NCBI GenBank assembly: GCA_965223985.1
Contig: OZ245030.1
Coordinates: 4,154,001-4,218,000 of the forward strand
Source of the DNA: JAPPKS01 sp963667895
GTDB lineage: Bacteria > Poribacteria > WGA-4E > PCPOR2b
Direction: 5' to 3'
Length of the DNA stretch: 64,000 bases
Notes under the pieces: generated by a model
Database searches by the model: none
The model's input: the letters and a program-made list of their open reading frames with translations, nothing else
Told to the model about the DNA's origin: nothing
Part shown: in pieces, positions 42,686 to 52,948 of the stretch
Layout: the number at the start of each line of letters is the position of its first letter
How positions within the stretch are numbered: the stretch's first letter is position 1
Made by a program: the position numbers and the translations under genes

Positions 42686-43285
42686 TTACCTACCGATGAT
42701 ATCGCGGGTCTTCTTGAAAATTGCCCCTTGCTCCTTCATCATGGCAACGGCGTCTTCCCCCGCTTTTTGCTCCACCGCCGCAATTGCATCTTTGACAACG
42801 ATTACTTGATACCCTCGATCAAGCAACCCGCACACAGCAGCTCTAACACAGTAATCCGTCGCAACGCCGTAGACGATATGTTCATCGGCATTCGCCGCCT
42901 TGATAAGCTTCACTGTGTTCAGATTCGTGAAAACATCGTAAGTCTGTTTTTCTAGCAAGATCTGATCTGCCTTGCTAAACACTTCGTGTGGATGAGTTTC
43001 TGGAGTGGTGTTTTCGATGACCTGCGTATTCGCAACGCACGTTTCCTCAATTTTTTTCTGACCTGGGGTGCCTTGTACACAGTGGGGCGGGAAGATTTCG
43101 AACTCTCTATCGTCAGGCGCATGCGCATCCGCGGAGGCGATGGTTTTTACCCCATATTCAATGGCGTATTTAGTCAACGCCCGCAGATTTTCTCGAATAT
43201 TTTCTGCCCCAGGCACTGAAAGCGCACCGTCCGCACTAATGAAGTCATATTGGGTATCAATATCGACAAACACTTGACGTGCCAT
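42686..43285 (-). CDS. pncA: Isochorismatase-family hydrolase, nicotinamidase-like
   Basis: 199 residues from ATG 43285, chosen because AAGGAG lies 9 bases upstream; the open frame back to 43342 has none. Catalytic Asp in VDIDTQYDFI, Lys in ILLEKQTYDVF, nucleophile Cys in GVATDYCVRAAV, and the metal-site region ASADAHAPDDREF...PPHC. These match nicotinamidase PncA (nicotinamide to nicotinate, NAD salvage). Pairing with a deacetylase-family gene is notable, but AcuC types do not use NAD. Confidence 0.8.
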   Translation of the reverse strand: MARQVFVDIDTQYDFISADGALSVPGAENIRENLRALTKYAIEYGVKTIASADAHAPDDREFEIFPPHCVQGTPGQKKIEETCVANTQVIENTTPETHPHEVFSKADQILLEKQTYDVFTNLNTVKLIKAANADEHIVYGVATDYCVRAAVCGLLDRGYQVIVVKDAIAAVEQKAGEDAVAMMKEQGAIFKKTRDIIGR

Positions 43286-43523
43286 ACGTGTTTTCTCCTT
43301 ACGTTCACCGGGTCGGCTACACGAATCTCCCACAGTCTTCATTATGAAAACATCAATTCATTGGCCCGAGTCATCAGTTATTACAGCTGGTATCACACGT
43401 TAGCAATCGAAAGCACAAATCATCATTTCTCCAACAGTTGATATTGGAATGGGATCGATTGATGGCAGGAGCGGCGTCGCTCTGCACAATTGGACCTCGG
43501 TGTCGATTAGCTTTGGTTAACCG

Positions 43524-44729
43524 TCAGTTCTTCAGCAACTGTGCCTCGACTGCTTCACCCGCATTGATTGTTGTACCCGCCGGAATAATGATAAAGCCAT
43601 TTGCTAGAACAAGCGAGTAGAGAATGCCCGATCCTTGCGAGCCTGTTATTTTGGCATAATATTCATCGTTCCGTGATGTAATGATTGCCCGCATGTAGTT
43701 CACGCGTCCATCACTGTTGACCACGTCATCTTCTAAGATGGCTTGGAAGGTTCGACGAAATAGTTCGGTATGCCCCGCCATTTTGAACAGAGCCGGACGG
43801 ACGAATAGCTCAAATACCACAAGCGAGGAAACCGGGTTCCCCGGCAATCCGAAGATTGGCACTCCGTCAATGAATCCATACGCCTGCGGTTTACCTGGCT
43901 TCATCGCAACCCGCCAGAAATCGATCTCACCCATCCTTGCGAGGACCTTCCTCACACTGTCGTGATCCCCGACGGATACTCCACCGCTCGTGACGATGGC
44001 ATCGGCTTGATTCACCGCAATGCGGAATTTGCGTTCCAATGCAACTTCATCGTCGTTAGCAATCCCCATATCGATCGGGTAGCACGCCGCTTCTTGAATC
44101 TGGGCACAGATGCCGTAGCGATTGCTATCCCGAATCTTGCCCGGTTTCAACGGTTCACCAAGAGGAGTCAATTCATCCCCTGTCGAAATAACCGCAACTT
44201 TTGGGCGTCTAAATACCTCGACCTCCGATCGGTTCAGTGAAGCGAGCATGGAGATTTCCGGCGGACGGATGCGCTTCCCTTCCGCCATGACGAGTTCTCC
44301 CTGCCTCACACTTTCACCCGCGAAGCGTACATTCTCATCTTTTTCCACGCTATCAAAGACCCTAACTTGATTCCCAACCGACTGTGTCTCCTCTACCATC
44401 ACAACGGCATCTGCTCCCTTGGGCATCATTGCGCCTGTCATAATCCGGGCAGCCTGTCCATGCGCAACATGCTTGGTTGGAGCATAGCCAGCGGGTATAG
44501 ATTCAATGATTGACAGTTGAATAGGGCAATCCTTAGATGCGGTCTGTGTGTCTTCAGCAATTACAGCGTAACCGTCCATCGCCGAATTGCGAAACGGCGG
44601 TATATTTTCCACGGCGTACACATCCTCCGCCAGGATATATCCGAGACTGTCTAAAACCCCGCGTTTTTCCGGCGGTAAAACGACGATTGAGTCCAATATT
44701 CGTTGACGTGCTTCTTCGACACTGAGCAT
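43524..44729 (-). CDS. moeA: Molybdopterin molybdenumtransferase MoeA
   Basis: 401 residues from ATG 44729 (GTAGGAGG upstream; the frame to 44792 is leader). Inserts molybdenum into adenylylated molybdopterin. Family marks: NSAMDGYAV, VTGAMMPKGADAVV-like IMTGAMMPKGADAVVMVEE, VAVISTGDELTPLG, SGGVSVGDHD, MKPGKPQAYG and LPGNPVSS. Length and order normal. A perfect inverted repeat lies just upstream. Confidence 0.93.
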   Translation of the reverse strand: MLSVEEARQRILDSIVVLPPEKRGVLDSLGYILAEDVYAVENIPPFRNSAMDGYAVIAEDTQTASKDCPIQLSIIESIPAGYAPTKHVAHGQAARIMTGAMMPKGADAVVMVEETQSVGNQVRVFDSVEKDENVRFAGESVRQGELVMAEGKRIRPPEISMLASLNRSEVEVFRRPKVAVISTGDELTPLGEPLKPGKIRDSNRYGICAQIQEAACYPIDMGIANDDEVALERKFRIAVNQADAIVTSGGVSVGDHDSVRKVLARMGEIDFWRVAMKPGKPQAYGFIDGVPIFGLPGNPVSSLVVFELFVRPALFKMAGHTELFRRTFQAILEDDVVNSDGRVNYMRAIITSRNDEYYAKITGSQGSGILYSLVLANGFIIIPAGTTINAGEAVEAQLLKN

Positions 44730-44774
44730 ACTGAATTTCCCTCCTACATCTGCATTTGTGAATCTGTGTTGCAA

Positions 44775-44803
44775 TACGATGTCAAGCCACAAATGACATC
44801 GTA
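44775..44803. promoter_or_regulatory. Inverted repeat upstream of moeA
   Basis: TACGATGTCA (44775-44784) and TGACATCGTA (44794-44803), perfect 10-base arms with a 9-base spacer, 46-74 bases upstream of the moeA start. A regulator binding site is likely by position; the regulator is unknown. The rest of 44804-45052 shows nothing. Confidence 0.45.
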
Positions 44804-45052
44804 CCGGGAATCAACCGACCAAATCCTTTAAGTAGTTCTCACTCGATTTGGCTCCGCGAATCTTCGCTGCTCATTTTAGCAAAATCTATTGGTGGTGTCA
44901 CATTAAAAACGGTAATGCGATATGAAACTGAGGCACTAACGGAATGTGTACGCTGATTCTACAGAGAGGGAAGAAAATGATGCGTTAAGTATGTGTATCA
45001 TAGACCATGTGACGGTTGGCTTTTCCTTGGTGGTTCCCTCGTATTTCGCGTA

Positions 45053-45967
45053 TTACGCTTCATGATTCAGAAATCGCCCCAGCGTCTTCCATGAATCCAC
45101 ACGCAAGATTGTAGGCTTATCATGACGAATTGAATCAAACCTATCTTGGTCGGTAACCGTCCGTGTGGGAATACCAAATCGCTTGATGGCTTGGACCGCC
45201 GTTTGTTTGGTGCCAATCAGCACGCCAATGTCCGCCTCCAAGATGGCGAGAAAATCTGTAATTGAATCACCAATGTACACTGTTTTTCCTGCCCGCGTGT
45301 CTTCCTGACTCTTCACACTCTGCGAGGAGACAGTAGGACATCGCTCGCACTTTCGCCTTAAAAAATGTCTTAACTTATCTTGCGCAGAAATAACGCGAAG
45401 ATTAATTTCCCCAGTTGAACGCCATGATTCATCGAACACCAAACAATTGGTCGTAATCTGATCGCACAACCCTTCCATCGCTCCTTCAATGAATGTCTTC
45501 GACCAATTGGCGGAGAGAATTTCAATCTTTACACCGATTGTACGCATTGCCGCAATTACCTCGAAAACGCCTGGTCTCATTTGAACACTCCGACCAAGCG
45601 CCCTGAGCGTTTCCCGTGTAAGCCCCGTGAGAAATTTGCTTTCTATTACTCTGCGGGTAGAGCTATATTCCAGAACCTCAAAGGCATCTAGAAATCCCCT
45701 TAGACCTACTAGGTCTGAGGGGATTTTCGAAATGTTCTGGACGTGCTCCATCTCGTCGCGGTCACAGGCAAGCCATTCATCAACGATGCGGGCACATTGC
45801 TCTGAATACCATTCCACCGTTTCTCGCCACTCCAAGAATGACTCTTGCGCATCCGCTTCGCCGGCAATTGTGCGATGTTCTACGGCGGTCCGAACCAACA
45901 GACCCAGGGTATCTACCTCAGATACTGTTCCATCAAAGTCAGCAATTAGTCTATCAATAGGCGGCAT
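45053..45967 (-). CDS. HAD-superfamily phosphatase, phosphoserine phosphatase-like
   Basis: 304 residues. Motif I IADFDGTVSEVDT (nucleophile and acid Asp), helical cap about 20-130, motif II Ser in EILSANWS, motif IV YIGDSITDF. A segment of about 25 Ser/Lys/Arg/Cys-rich residues (RRKCERCPTVSSQSVKSQE) interrupts the C-terminal core and is unusual. Substrate unknown; PSPase-like HADs act on phosphorylated small metabolites. Confidence 0.8.
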   Translation of the reverse strand: MPPIDRLIADFDGTVSEVDTLGLLVRTAVEHRTIAGEADAQESFLEWRETVEWYSEQCARIVDEWLACDRDEMEHVQNISKIPSDLVGLRGFLDAFEVLEYSSTRRVIESKFLTGLTRETLRALGRSVQMRPGVFEVIAAMRTIGVKIEILSANWSKTFIEGAMEGLCDQITTNCLVFDESWRSTGEINLRVISAQDKLRHFLRRKCERCPTVSSQSVKSQEDTRAGKTVYIGDSITDFLAILEADIGVLIGTKQTAVQAIKRFGIPTRTVTDQDRFDSIRHDKPTILRVDSWKTLGRFLNHEA

Positions 45968-46055
45968 AATATATTGTGCATTACGTCAAAAAACTCTCAA
46001 TACGCAATACGCGCAAGGATTTAGGGTTAGATGTTGTATCCTTTCAGGCATGTAG

Positions 46056-47453
46056 TCACGCTTTCACGTTTGGACCAATCATCTTGCTGGGAATGACAAC
46101 TCGATCGAATTCTTGCTCAGTCAACAAATTTAGTTCAAGGGCGACTTGACGCAGTGTCTTGTCTTCTGTGTGGGCTTTTTTCGCTACCAAAGCGGCGTTG
46201 TCATAACCGATGCTAGGAGCCAGCGCGGTCACTAGCATCAGTGAGTCGTTCAAATACTGGGTGATTTTATCTCGGTTCGGGTGAATGTCAAGGATGCAAT
46301 TTTGAGTGAATGAGTCGCAGGCGTCTCCCAGAAGACGAATTGATTGCAGCGCGTTAAAGGCGATGACGGGCATAAACACATTAAGTTCAAAATTGCCAGA
46401 AGCTCCGGCAAGGGCGATTGTCGTATCATTCCCAATGACCTGGGCACAAACCATCGTCATCGCTTCGCACTGCGTGGGATTGACTTTCCCCGGCATGATG
46501 GAACTCCCCGGCTCGTTCTCAGGCAAGGCAATTTCTCCAATGCCACAACGTGGGCCGCTTCCAAGCCAACGAATGTCGTTTGCAATCTTATTCAGTGAAC
46601 ACGCCAATGTTTTGCACGCACCGCTTACCTCGACAACGGCATCGCGCGCACCGAGAGCTTCAAATTTGTTGGGTGCCGACACGAACGGAAAACCCGTTCG
46701 CCTAGCTATCGCCGCTGCGGCTTTTGTCGCATATTCTGGATGGCTGTTCAGCCCAGTCCCGACAGCCGTGCCTCCGATCGGTAATTCATAGAGGTGCGAG
46801 AGGCAATGATTGATAGTGCGAAGGGCATTGGTCAATTGTGTTGCGTATCCGGAGAACTCTTGCCCTAATGTCATCGGTGTCGCATCCTGCAAGTGCGTTC
46901 GTCCAATTTTCACGATGTCTTTGAATTCTTCAGCTTTATCGGTGAGCGCGTCGCGAAGGGAGGATACTGCCGGAATAAGGTGATGGTGAATGCGATCCGC
47001 GATAGCCACATGAATGGCAGTCGGAAACGAATCATTGGTCGACTGAGACTTGTTGACATGATCGTTCGGGTGAATGGGTTCTTTACTTCCCAAAACGCCA
47101 CCTAGCATCTCAATAGCACGATTAGCAATGACTTCGTTTGCGTTCATGTTAGTCTGAGTTCCGCTGCCGGTCTGCCAGACCACTAGCGGAAAGTGAGCAT
47201 CGAGAAGGCCATCAATCACTTCCTGAGCGGCTTTCATTATAACGTCCGCTTTATCTTGATCCAGCAACCCCAGTGTGGCATTCACTTCGGTTACAGACAA
47301 CTTTACAATTCCGAGCGCCCAGATCATCTCACGTGGGAAGCGTTCACCTCCAATCTTAAAATTCTGGGTGGATCTTTGCGTCTGTGCCCCCCAATAGCGA
47401 TCTGCGATAACTTCGATTTCGCCCATACTGTCTTTCTCAACTCTTGTACCCAT
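46056..47453 (-). CDS. fumC: Fumarate hydratase, class II
   Basis: 465 residues; iron-independent TCA-cycle enzyme that hydrates fumarate to L-malate, homotetrameric. Marks: WGAQTQRS, GSGTQTNMNANEV, NDSFPTAIHVA, the active-site loop GSSIMPGKVNPTQCEA, and NPHIGYDNAA-like PSIGYDNAALVAKKA. Ribosome binding site GGAGG before the ATG. Normal length. Confidence 0.95.
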   Translation of the reverse strand: MGTRVEKDSMGEIEVIADRYWGAQTQRSTQNFKIGGERFPREMIWALGIVKLSVTEVNATLGLLDQDKADVIMKAAQEVIDGLLDAHFPLVVWQTGSGTQTNMNANEVIANRAIEMLGGVLGSKEPIHPNDHVNKSQSTNDSFPTAIHVAIADRIHHHLIPAVSSLRDALTDKAEEFKDIVKIGRTHLQDATPMTLGQEFSGYATQLTNALRTINHCLSHLYELPIGGTAVGTGLNSHPEYATKAAAAIARRTGFPFVSAPNKFEALGARDAVVEVSGACKTLACSLNKIANDIRWLGSGPRCGIGEIALPENEPGSSIMPGKVNPTQCEAMTMVCAQVIGNDTTIALAGASGNFELNVFMPVIAFNALQSIRLLGDACDSFTQNCILDIHPNRDKITQYLNDSLMLVTALAPSIGYDNAALVAKKAHTEDKTLRQVALELNLLTEQEFDRVVIPSKMIGPNVKA

Positions 47454-47668
47454 CTATTCCTCCAGTTGAATTTCTTTGTTGATATGTCTGTCGTGGGACA
47501 TGGGGTATTTCTCAATACTATCGGTTTCGAGAATTGAAACGCCACAGCATCGTACATCTAGACCTACAGAACTCGACTGTAAACTTCGAACATCTGATTA
47601 TATCACTTTTGATGTGCTTTACTCAAGAAAGAAGGTTTCTCGACAAAAATATAGATTACAGAAAATGG

Positions 47669-47697
47669 TTGATAAAATTGAGCAGGCGTGATATATT
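47669..47697 (+). promoter_or_regulatory. Sigma-70 promoter for the gene at 47746
   Basis: TTGATA (47669-47674), 17-base spacer, TATATT (47692-47697). The start codon is 49 bases further. Confidence 0.6.
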
Positions 47698-47745
47698 CTC
47701 CATCCCATACGGAATAATCTAATCTCGCTGCAAGGAGAGAAAACA

Positions 47746-48786
47746 ATGCGTGGAATAATATCATCAAACCCTTATCTCGCCAACGAGCTGCTTCCACCTC
47801 CACCGAGGAGTTACCGCTACCGGCAGTGGCGGGAACGCGGATATCAAGCATCCCTTCAGCCAATTTCGTCCGATAGCGAATTGGGGGTTCTCGTTGGACA
47901 GATGGGGTGGATGGGAAGCCAGGCACACGCCCGCGGTTTCCTGTGGGGAACAGCCGGCAATATGGGTGCATTACTTTCTGAAGCAGTTGATGCAAGCTGT
48001 CTGCTTCCACGCGAGCAATCCCCGCGTTACGCCTTGCCGCCAGCAATCACGGTAAAACGGTTAGCAGGTCGACGTGTGCTCATAACCAAGACCGGTACAA
48101 GGTTAGACGCAATCGCAGTGGAACATCCAGCTCTCAATTTGACAATTGTGGAAGTTGATGACGATGGTAACCATTACCGAATGAGATATGGCACACCGCC
48201 AGCATCGGTATTGGACGAAGGACAGATAACGCCGCCTCGACCAACAAGCGAACTGTTTCACTATCTGCTAATATTTGATCGCCTCGAAGATTACGGCTTC
48301 CAGGCGCTAGTCCACTTGCAGCCGAAATTTTTGAACTTGATTTCTCGCAGTGAATATGGAAGTCCATCACGATTCTACGATTTCTTGAGAGGTTACGAAC
48401 CAGAAACGCCAATCATATACGAAAAATCCGGTGGAATTGGTTTCGTGCAAGAGAAGGCTCCAGGGATACCTGAACTTTCTTATGAGAATTTGCGCCTCTT
48501 TAAGTCGGAAGATTTGCCATCAGATCAGCCACATGAAATGCGTCATATTCTCTGTTGGGTTGGACATGGGACTTTCTCGCGTGGTACTGATATTCTTGAT
48601 GCTTATAAGCATGCTGAATATTTTGAAGCTGCTGCGCAAATGGCGTGGGAAGCCAATCAGAATCGAATTAACGCCCAAGCATACAACAAAGAAATCATTG
48701 ATTGCATTCTCCGTGAATTCCAGCAGAACCAATCTACTTCCCAAGAACCCCATAATGACGAGGAAAATCTGTATAACTATCCGTAA
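47746..48786 (+). CDS. Class II aldolase/adducin-like protein with altered metal site
   Basis: 346 residues. Family pattern: FLWGTAGNMGALLSE (like T.GN.S.R), PTSELFHYLLIF (substrate-binding Thr-Ser-Glu), ALVHLQPKFL (where active members have HTHP), and CWVGHGTFSRGTDILDAYKHAEYFEAAAQ (third His). The second metal His is replaced by Gln and a long N-terminal extension (1-60) precedes the fold, so it may be a non-canonical enzyme or binding protein. CAAGGAGAG gives the ribosome binding site. Confidence 0.7.
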   Translation: MRGIISSNPYLANELLPPPPRSYRYRQWRERGYQASLQPISSDSELGVLVGQMGWMGSQAHARGFLWGTAGNMGALLSEAVDASCLLPREQSPRYALPPAITVKRLAGRRVLITKTGTRLDAIAVEHPALNLTIVEVDDDGNHYRMRYGTPPASVLDEGQITPPRPTSELFHYLLIFDRLEDYGFQALVHLQPKFLNLISRSEYGSPSRFYDFLRGYEPETPIIYEKSGGIGFVQEKAPGIPELSYENLRLFKSEDLPSDQPHEMRHILCWVGHGTFSRGTDILDAYKHAEYFEAAAQMAWEANQNRINAQAYNKEIIDCILREFQQNQSTSQEPHNDEENLYNYP

Positions 48787-49012
48787 TCGCCCTTGAATGG
48801 GGCAGGCATACCGTGCTCAACCTTGATTCCTTTGACATTGGTTGACAGCTTTTGATAGAATATGTTAGTGCAACAGCTCAAGTAATGCGTCACAGATTTA
48901 AATACGACCGATTTTATACCAATGCTCTAAATTCATACCGCAAATCGAATTACAACCTCAAATGCCAACGCCCGCCGATAGTTTGAGTGATCTTCCCGAT
49001 AAGGAGAACCAA

Positions 49013-49636
49013 ATGAATATAATCGACTCTGTTCATCCGACACTAAGCTCTAATGAGCATGACGATGATAAAACGACCATTGCCCCTTCACCAGCCCGTG
49101 AGCCATCACCCCCAGCGGAAACAGCAGATGCTATCCGTGAAGTAATCCTCGGACCTAAGCTCCGTGAGGACGAAAATCGATTGCGTATGATTGAGAGAGA
49201 ATTAGAACAGTTCCACCAATTATTTGAGGAACTTTCTGTGAACGTCGAAACAAAATTAAACAACAGAATTGATTAATTCGACGCCGAACGTCGTAAAGAG
49301 TTAAGAGAATTTGAAAACCTAATCAATGAGCGGATTAATCAAGTTGTTAACGAAGTAATCGCGGATTCCCGCAAAATTTCTATAATGGCTGACACGCTGT
49401 CACAAGAACTACAAGGGGAAATTGATAAACTCAGCAACACGTATGCAGCCGAAATTGGTGAACTGCGCGATCAAATGCGACGAAACTGTGACACACTTAG
49501 GAATGAGTTAATCACTGAAACGGACACACTAGATGAGAACAAGATTAATCGTGTTACTTTGGCGGATGACATAATCGCTCTAGGGATGAAACTCAAAGAC
49601 GGAGTAGGCTTGGATGAAACTGAGGTGCCCAATTAG
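49013..49636 (+). pseudogene. Coiled-coil protein gene interrupted by an in-frame TAA
   Basis: AAGGAG precedes ATG 49013. The frame encodes an acidic Pro/Ser-rich start (SPAREPSPPAETAD), then LGPKLREDENRLRMIERELEQF and NNRID before TAA at 49274-49276, and continues without shift (FDAERRKELREFENLINERI ... LSNTYAAEIGELRDQMRR) to a stop at 49636. Heptads run through both halves, so the stop is a single nonsense change in one gene of about 207 codons. A restart at ATG 49385 has no ribosome binding site. It lies upstream of hsp20-lon, so it may have acted in stress or surface biology; unknown. Confidence 0.65.
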
Positions 49637-49789
49637 GCACGATTAGATTCTTCAGTAACTCAAATATGAACTGAAGCCGGATGTTCTGTAACTCTGACCA
49701 CTATGCCATGTTGCATTGTTTCGTCGCTGTCGCTTTCTTTACCTGAAAAAGACATCGTTAACTACAATTCGCCAACGGAGAGAAAGACA

Positions 49790-50287
49790 GTGAAATCAAA
49801 TTCCAGTGAATTAATCACTGGGTTCGTAGAAATGCAAAAAGAACTTGCTCGTCATGTTGATTCCTTTACGCAACCTTCTCAAAATATGACACTAGAAACT
49901 ACACTGTGGCGACCTCCGATGCATATTTACGAAACAGTTGATAGCTACGTTATCAAGATTGAAGCTGCGGGTCTCAATCCTGAAGAGGACGTTCAAATTC
50001 ATCTGGACCGAAATGTTTTGACTATTAGCGGAAATCGACAAGATAGAACCGCTTTGAAAAAGCAGCATTACCATCAAGCCGAATTAAACTATGGACCGTT
50101 TGAGCGATCTATCGCGTTGCCAGATGTCCTAGCGGAAGATGTTAAACCTCAAGCCAGATACCACGGTGGTTCCCTTGAGATTGATATTCCCAAAGTCAAA
50201 CACGTCCAACCGAAAGAAATCGCCCTTCTCACCGAAAAAGAGATAGCAAACGAAGGGAAGCGAAAGGATACCGATCATGGTGAATGA
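49790..50287 (+). CDS. Small heat-shock protein, Hsp20/alpha-crystallin family
   Basis: 165 residues from GTG 49790, chosen for GGAG 9 bases upstream; ATG 49703 would add 29 unlikely residues. The alpha-crystallin domain (about 55-150) has the beta-strand core MHIYETVDSYVIKIEAAGLNP, VLTISGNRQ, YGPFERSIALP and the A.Y..G.LEI.IPK end motif. ATP-independent holdase for unfolding proteins. Overlaps lon by 11 bases, pairing holdase and protease in one operon. No CIRCE element upstream. Confidence 0.87.
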   Translation: MKSNSSELITGFVEMQKELARHVDSFTQPSQNMTLETTLWRPPMHIYETVDSYVIKIEAAGLNPEEDVQIHLDRNVLTISGNRQDRTALKKQHYHQAELNYGPFERSIALPDVLAEDVKPQARYHGGSLEIDIPKVKHVQPKEIALLTEKEIANEGKRKDTDHGE

Positions 50288-52682
50288 ACTCCTGAATGAA
50301 CAGAAGAGTGACTTGGAAATCCCGAAAGAGCTGCCTATTCTTATTGTTAACGATCTCGTCATTTTCCCACACATGCCTCCCGTTCCGCCCTTTTCCCCCC
50401 ATCATCTCGCACTATCAGGAAAGACAGTCACAGCAGCTGTCGATGATGCGGTGATTAACACGTCCCGGAATATTTGTGTCTTCAAGCGACTTAGAGAAAC
50501 AGATACGCCGACGGTTGAAGATTTTGCTCCGGTTGGGGCATTAATCCATATTATCAAGTGCCGAACAGATGATGATAATGTCTTGATTCTCGCACAGGGA
50601 CTTGCAAGGGTCCAAATCGAGGAATTTATCCAATCAGAGCCATTTTTCAAAGTGCGAGCTCACATTATTGAGCCAGATGAAAAAGAGGACACCACGATTG
50701 AGGTAGAAGCCCTCAAGCGTACCGCTATTGAGCTTTTTCAAAAAATCGTCAAGCTTTCGTCAAGATATCAGGAAGAACTAGGGATTATCGCTGATAATCT
50801 CGATGATTTAGGACGACTTGCTGATTATATCACGTCCGTACTAGATCTCAAACCCGATGACAAACAGTTGCTATTAGAAACAATTCCCATCAACGACCGG
50901 CTAAGTCGGCTTATTGTTGTACTAACCAAGGAGTTAGACCTCACCGAACTAGAGAGTAAGATTCAATCGGATGCCGAAGCAGTGATCAACAAAGGACAGC
51001 GGGAATACTTCCTTCGGGAGCAATTGAAAGCGATCCAGACGGAGTTGGGTGAAGCCGACGACTTGTTGTTAGAAGTAGAAGAGATTCGGGAGGAAATCAA
51101 AGCAGCAAATATGCCTGAAAAAGCGCGCAAAGTAGCAGACAAGGAACTCAAGCGCTTGTCCAAAATGCACGCCTCCTCGCCTGAATCGACCGTTTCTCGG
51201 AATTATCTAGACTGGCTCGTCAATCTCCCATGGGCTGTCAGTGCCGAAGACGAACTCAATATATCTCACGCGCAGCAGGTTCTTGATGAGGATCACTACG
51301 ATTTAGAAAAAGTTAAGGACCGCATTCTCGAATATCTAGCGGTGCGTATGCTCAAGCAGGATATGAAAGGACCTATCCTTTGCTTCGTTGGTCCTCCAGG
51401 GGTTGGAAAGACTTCATTGGGCAAATCAATCGCAAGAACCATGGGAAGAAAATTTGTGCGCATCTCATTGGGAGGACTTCATGATGAGGCGGAGATTCGG
51501 GGGCATCGCAGGACGTACATCGGATCAATGCCTGGACGCATTCTTAAAGGGTTACGTCAGGCAGAATCCAATAACCCGGTATTCATGTTAGATGAAATCG
51601 ATAAGGTCGGATCAGATTTCCGAGGCGATCCCGCAGCGGCATTGCTTGAAGTACTTGACCCAGAACAGAATAATACCTTTTTGGATAACTATATAGACAC
51701 ACCCTTTGACCTCTCAAAGGTGATGTTCATTACAACCGCAAACCAGCTTCACACAATCCTACCACCCCTACGAGATCGCATGGAAGTCCTGGATCTGCCC
51801 GGATATACTACAAATGAAAAAACAGGAATTGCTAAACAGTACCTTATTCCACGACAACTGGAAGCTCATGGCATTAGCGCCGATCTGCTCTCGATTTCGG
51901 ACGATGCGACCCGCACGGTGATTGAAGCACATACGCGTGAGGCGGGCGTGCGTAACTTAGAACGGGAATTAGGTGCAATCTGTCGAAAAACCGCTCGCAA
52001 GATTGCCGAAGGCAGAACTGAATCAACGCAGGTCACTTCAACAGAGGTTTCGAATTACCTTGGACCAATAAAATTCTACTCTGAAGTCGCTGAGCAAGAG
52101 GAAGAAGTGGGCGTTGCAACGGGTATGGCAGTTACCGCTTACGGTGGAGAAATTTTATTTGTTGAAGCAACTAGCATGAGCGGTGAGAGCAAGCTTCACT
52201 TGACAGGACATCTTAGCGAAGTGATGCAGGAATCCGCTCAGGCGGCGTTGAGTTACGTCAAATCCAAAGCAGATGAATTAGGATTCAACCCGGATTTCTT
52301 CAGAAAGAATGACATCCACATTCACGTGCCAGCGGGCGCCATCCCGAAGGATGGACCGTCTGCCGGCATCACGATCGCGACAGCGCTTACTTCGCTTGCC
52401 ACCGGTCAGTGTGTTAACCCTGAGGTTGCAATGACAGGAGAAATTACGTTGCGGGGACGTGTGCTGGCGATTGGTGGAGTGAAGGCAAAAATCCTCGCGG
52501 CAAAGCAAGCGGGAATCAAGACCTTTATCATCCCTCAGCGTAATGAGAAGGATTTGGCAGAAATTCCCGACGACGCAAAAGAGGGGCTTGACTTCGTGTT
52601 TGTCGATCGGGTTGACCAGGTCTTTGCAAAAGCGCTTAGTCCCAGGTGCTCGAACAAGATCGCACATACGGACATAGGGTAA
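50277..52682 (+). CDS. lon: ATP-dependent Lon protease
   Basis: 801 residues, usual length. N-terminal LAN domain (ELPILIVNDLVIFPHMPPV), helical middle (YFLREQLKAIQTELGE), AAA+ with Walker A GPPGVGKTSLGKS and Walker B VFMLDEIDKVG, and the protease domain with catalytic Ser in PKDGPSAGI and Lys in GGVKAKILAAKQAG. Degrades damaged and regulatory proteins in the cytoplasm. It overlaps the hsp20 gene by 11 bases, so the two are translationally coupled. Confidence 0.96.
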   Translation: MVNELLNEQKSDLEIPKELPILIVNDLVIFPHMPPVPPFSPHHLALSGKTVTAAVDDAVINTSRNICVFKRLRETDTPTVEDFAPVGALIHIIKCRTDDDNVLILAQGLARVQIEEFIQSEPFFKVRAHIIEPDEKEDTTIEVEALKRTAIELFQKIVKLSSRYQEELGIIADNLDDLGRLADYITSVLDLKPDDKQLLLETIPINDRLSRLIVVLTKELDLTELESKIQSDAEAVINKGQREYFLREQLKAIQTELGEADDLLLEVEEIREEIKAANMPEKARKVADKELKRLSKMHASSPESTVSRNYLDWLVNLPWAVSAEDELNISHAQQVLDEDHYDLEKVKDRILEYLAVRMLKQDMKGPILCFVGPPGVGKTSLGKSIARTMGRKFVRISLGGLHDEAEIRGHRRTYIGSMPGRILKGLRQAESNNPVFMLDEIDKVGSDFRGDPAAALLEVLDPEQNNTFLDNYIDTPFDLSKVMFITTANQLHTILPPLRDRMEVLDLPGYTTNEKTGIAKQYLIPRQLEAHGISADLLSISDDATRTVIEAHTREAGVRNLERELGAICRKTARKIAEGRTESTQVTSTEVSNYLGPIKFYSEVAEQEEEVGVATGMAVTAYGGEILFVEATSMSGESKLHLTGHLSEVMQESAQAALSYVKSKADELGFNPDFFRKNDIHIHVPAGAIPKDGPSAGITIATALTSLATGQCVNPEVAMTGEITLRGRVLAIGGVKAKILAAKQAGIKTFIIPQRNEKDLAEIPDDAKEGLDFVFVDRVDQVFAKALSPRCSNKIAHTDIG

Positions 52683-52948
52683 TTTCGACCAAGAGTTGAT
52701 ACTTTCCTTCCCGCTCAATACGAACTTTTCAAATGATTCTGCGCGAAACCCTGCAAGCGAGATTAGGGAGTGATAAAGCGGCTCGAAGAGCATTCATAAT
52801 CGTCCTGCCCAAGGTTCAAACCAAGGATTTCTTGCCATGAGCCAGAAATCCAGCTGTTGACAAATCTGTTTTCCTTTTGTATACTTTCTGTGTTCAATGC
52901 ATCTTTTCGGAACAATCCTCCCCTACACCGTGGCAAACCGAGTCCTAG

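Noticed and set aside
49274..49276. Recoded stop (selenocysteine or pyrrolysine)
   Set aside because: The codon is TAA, which is not used for either; no supporting RNA element seen.
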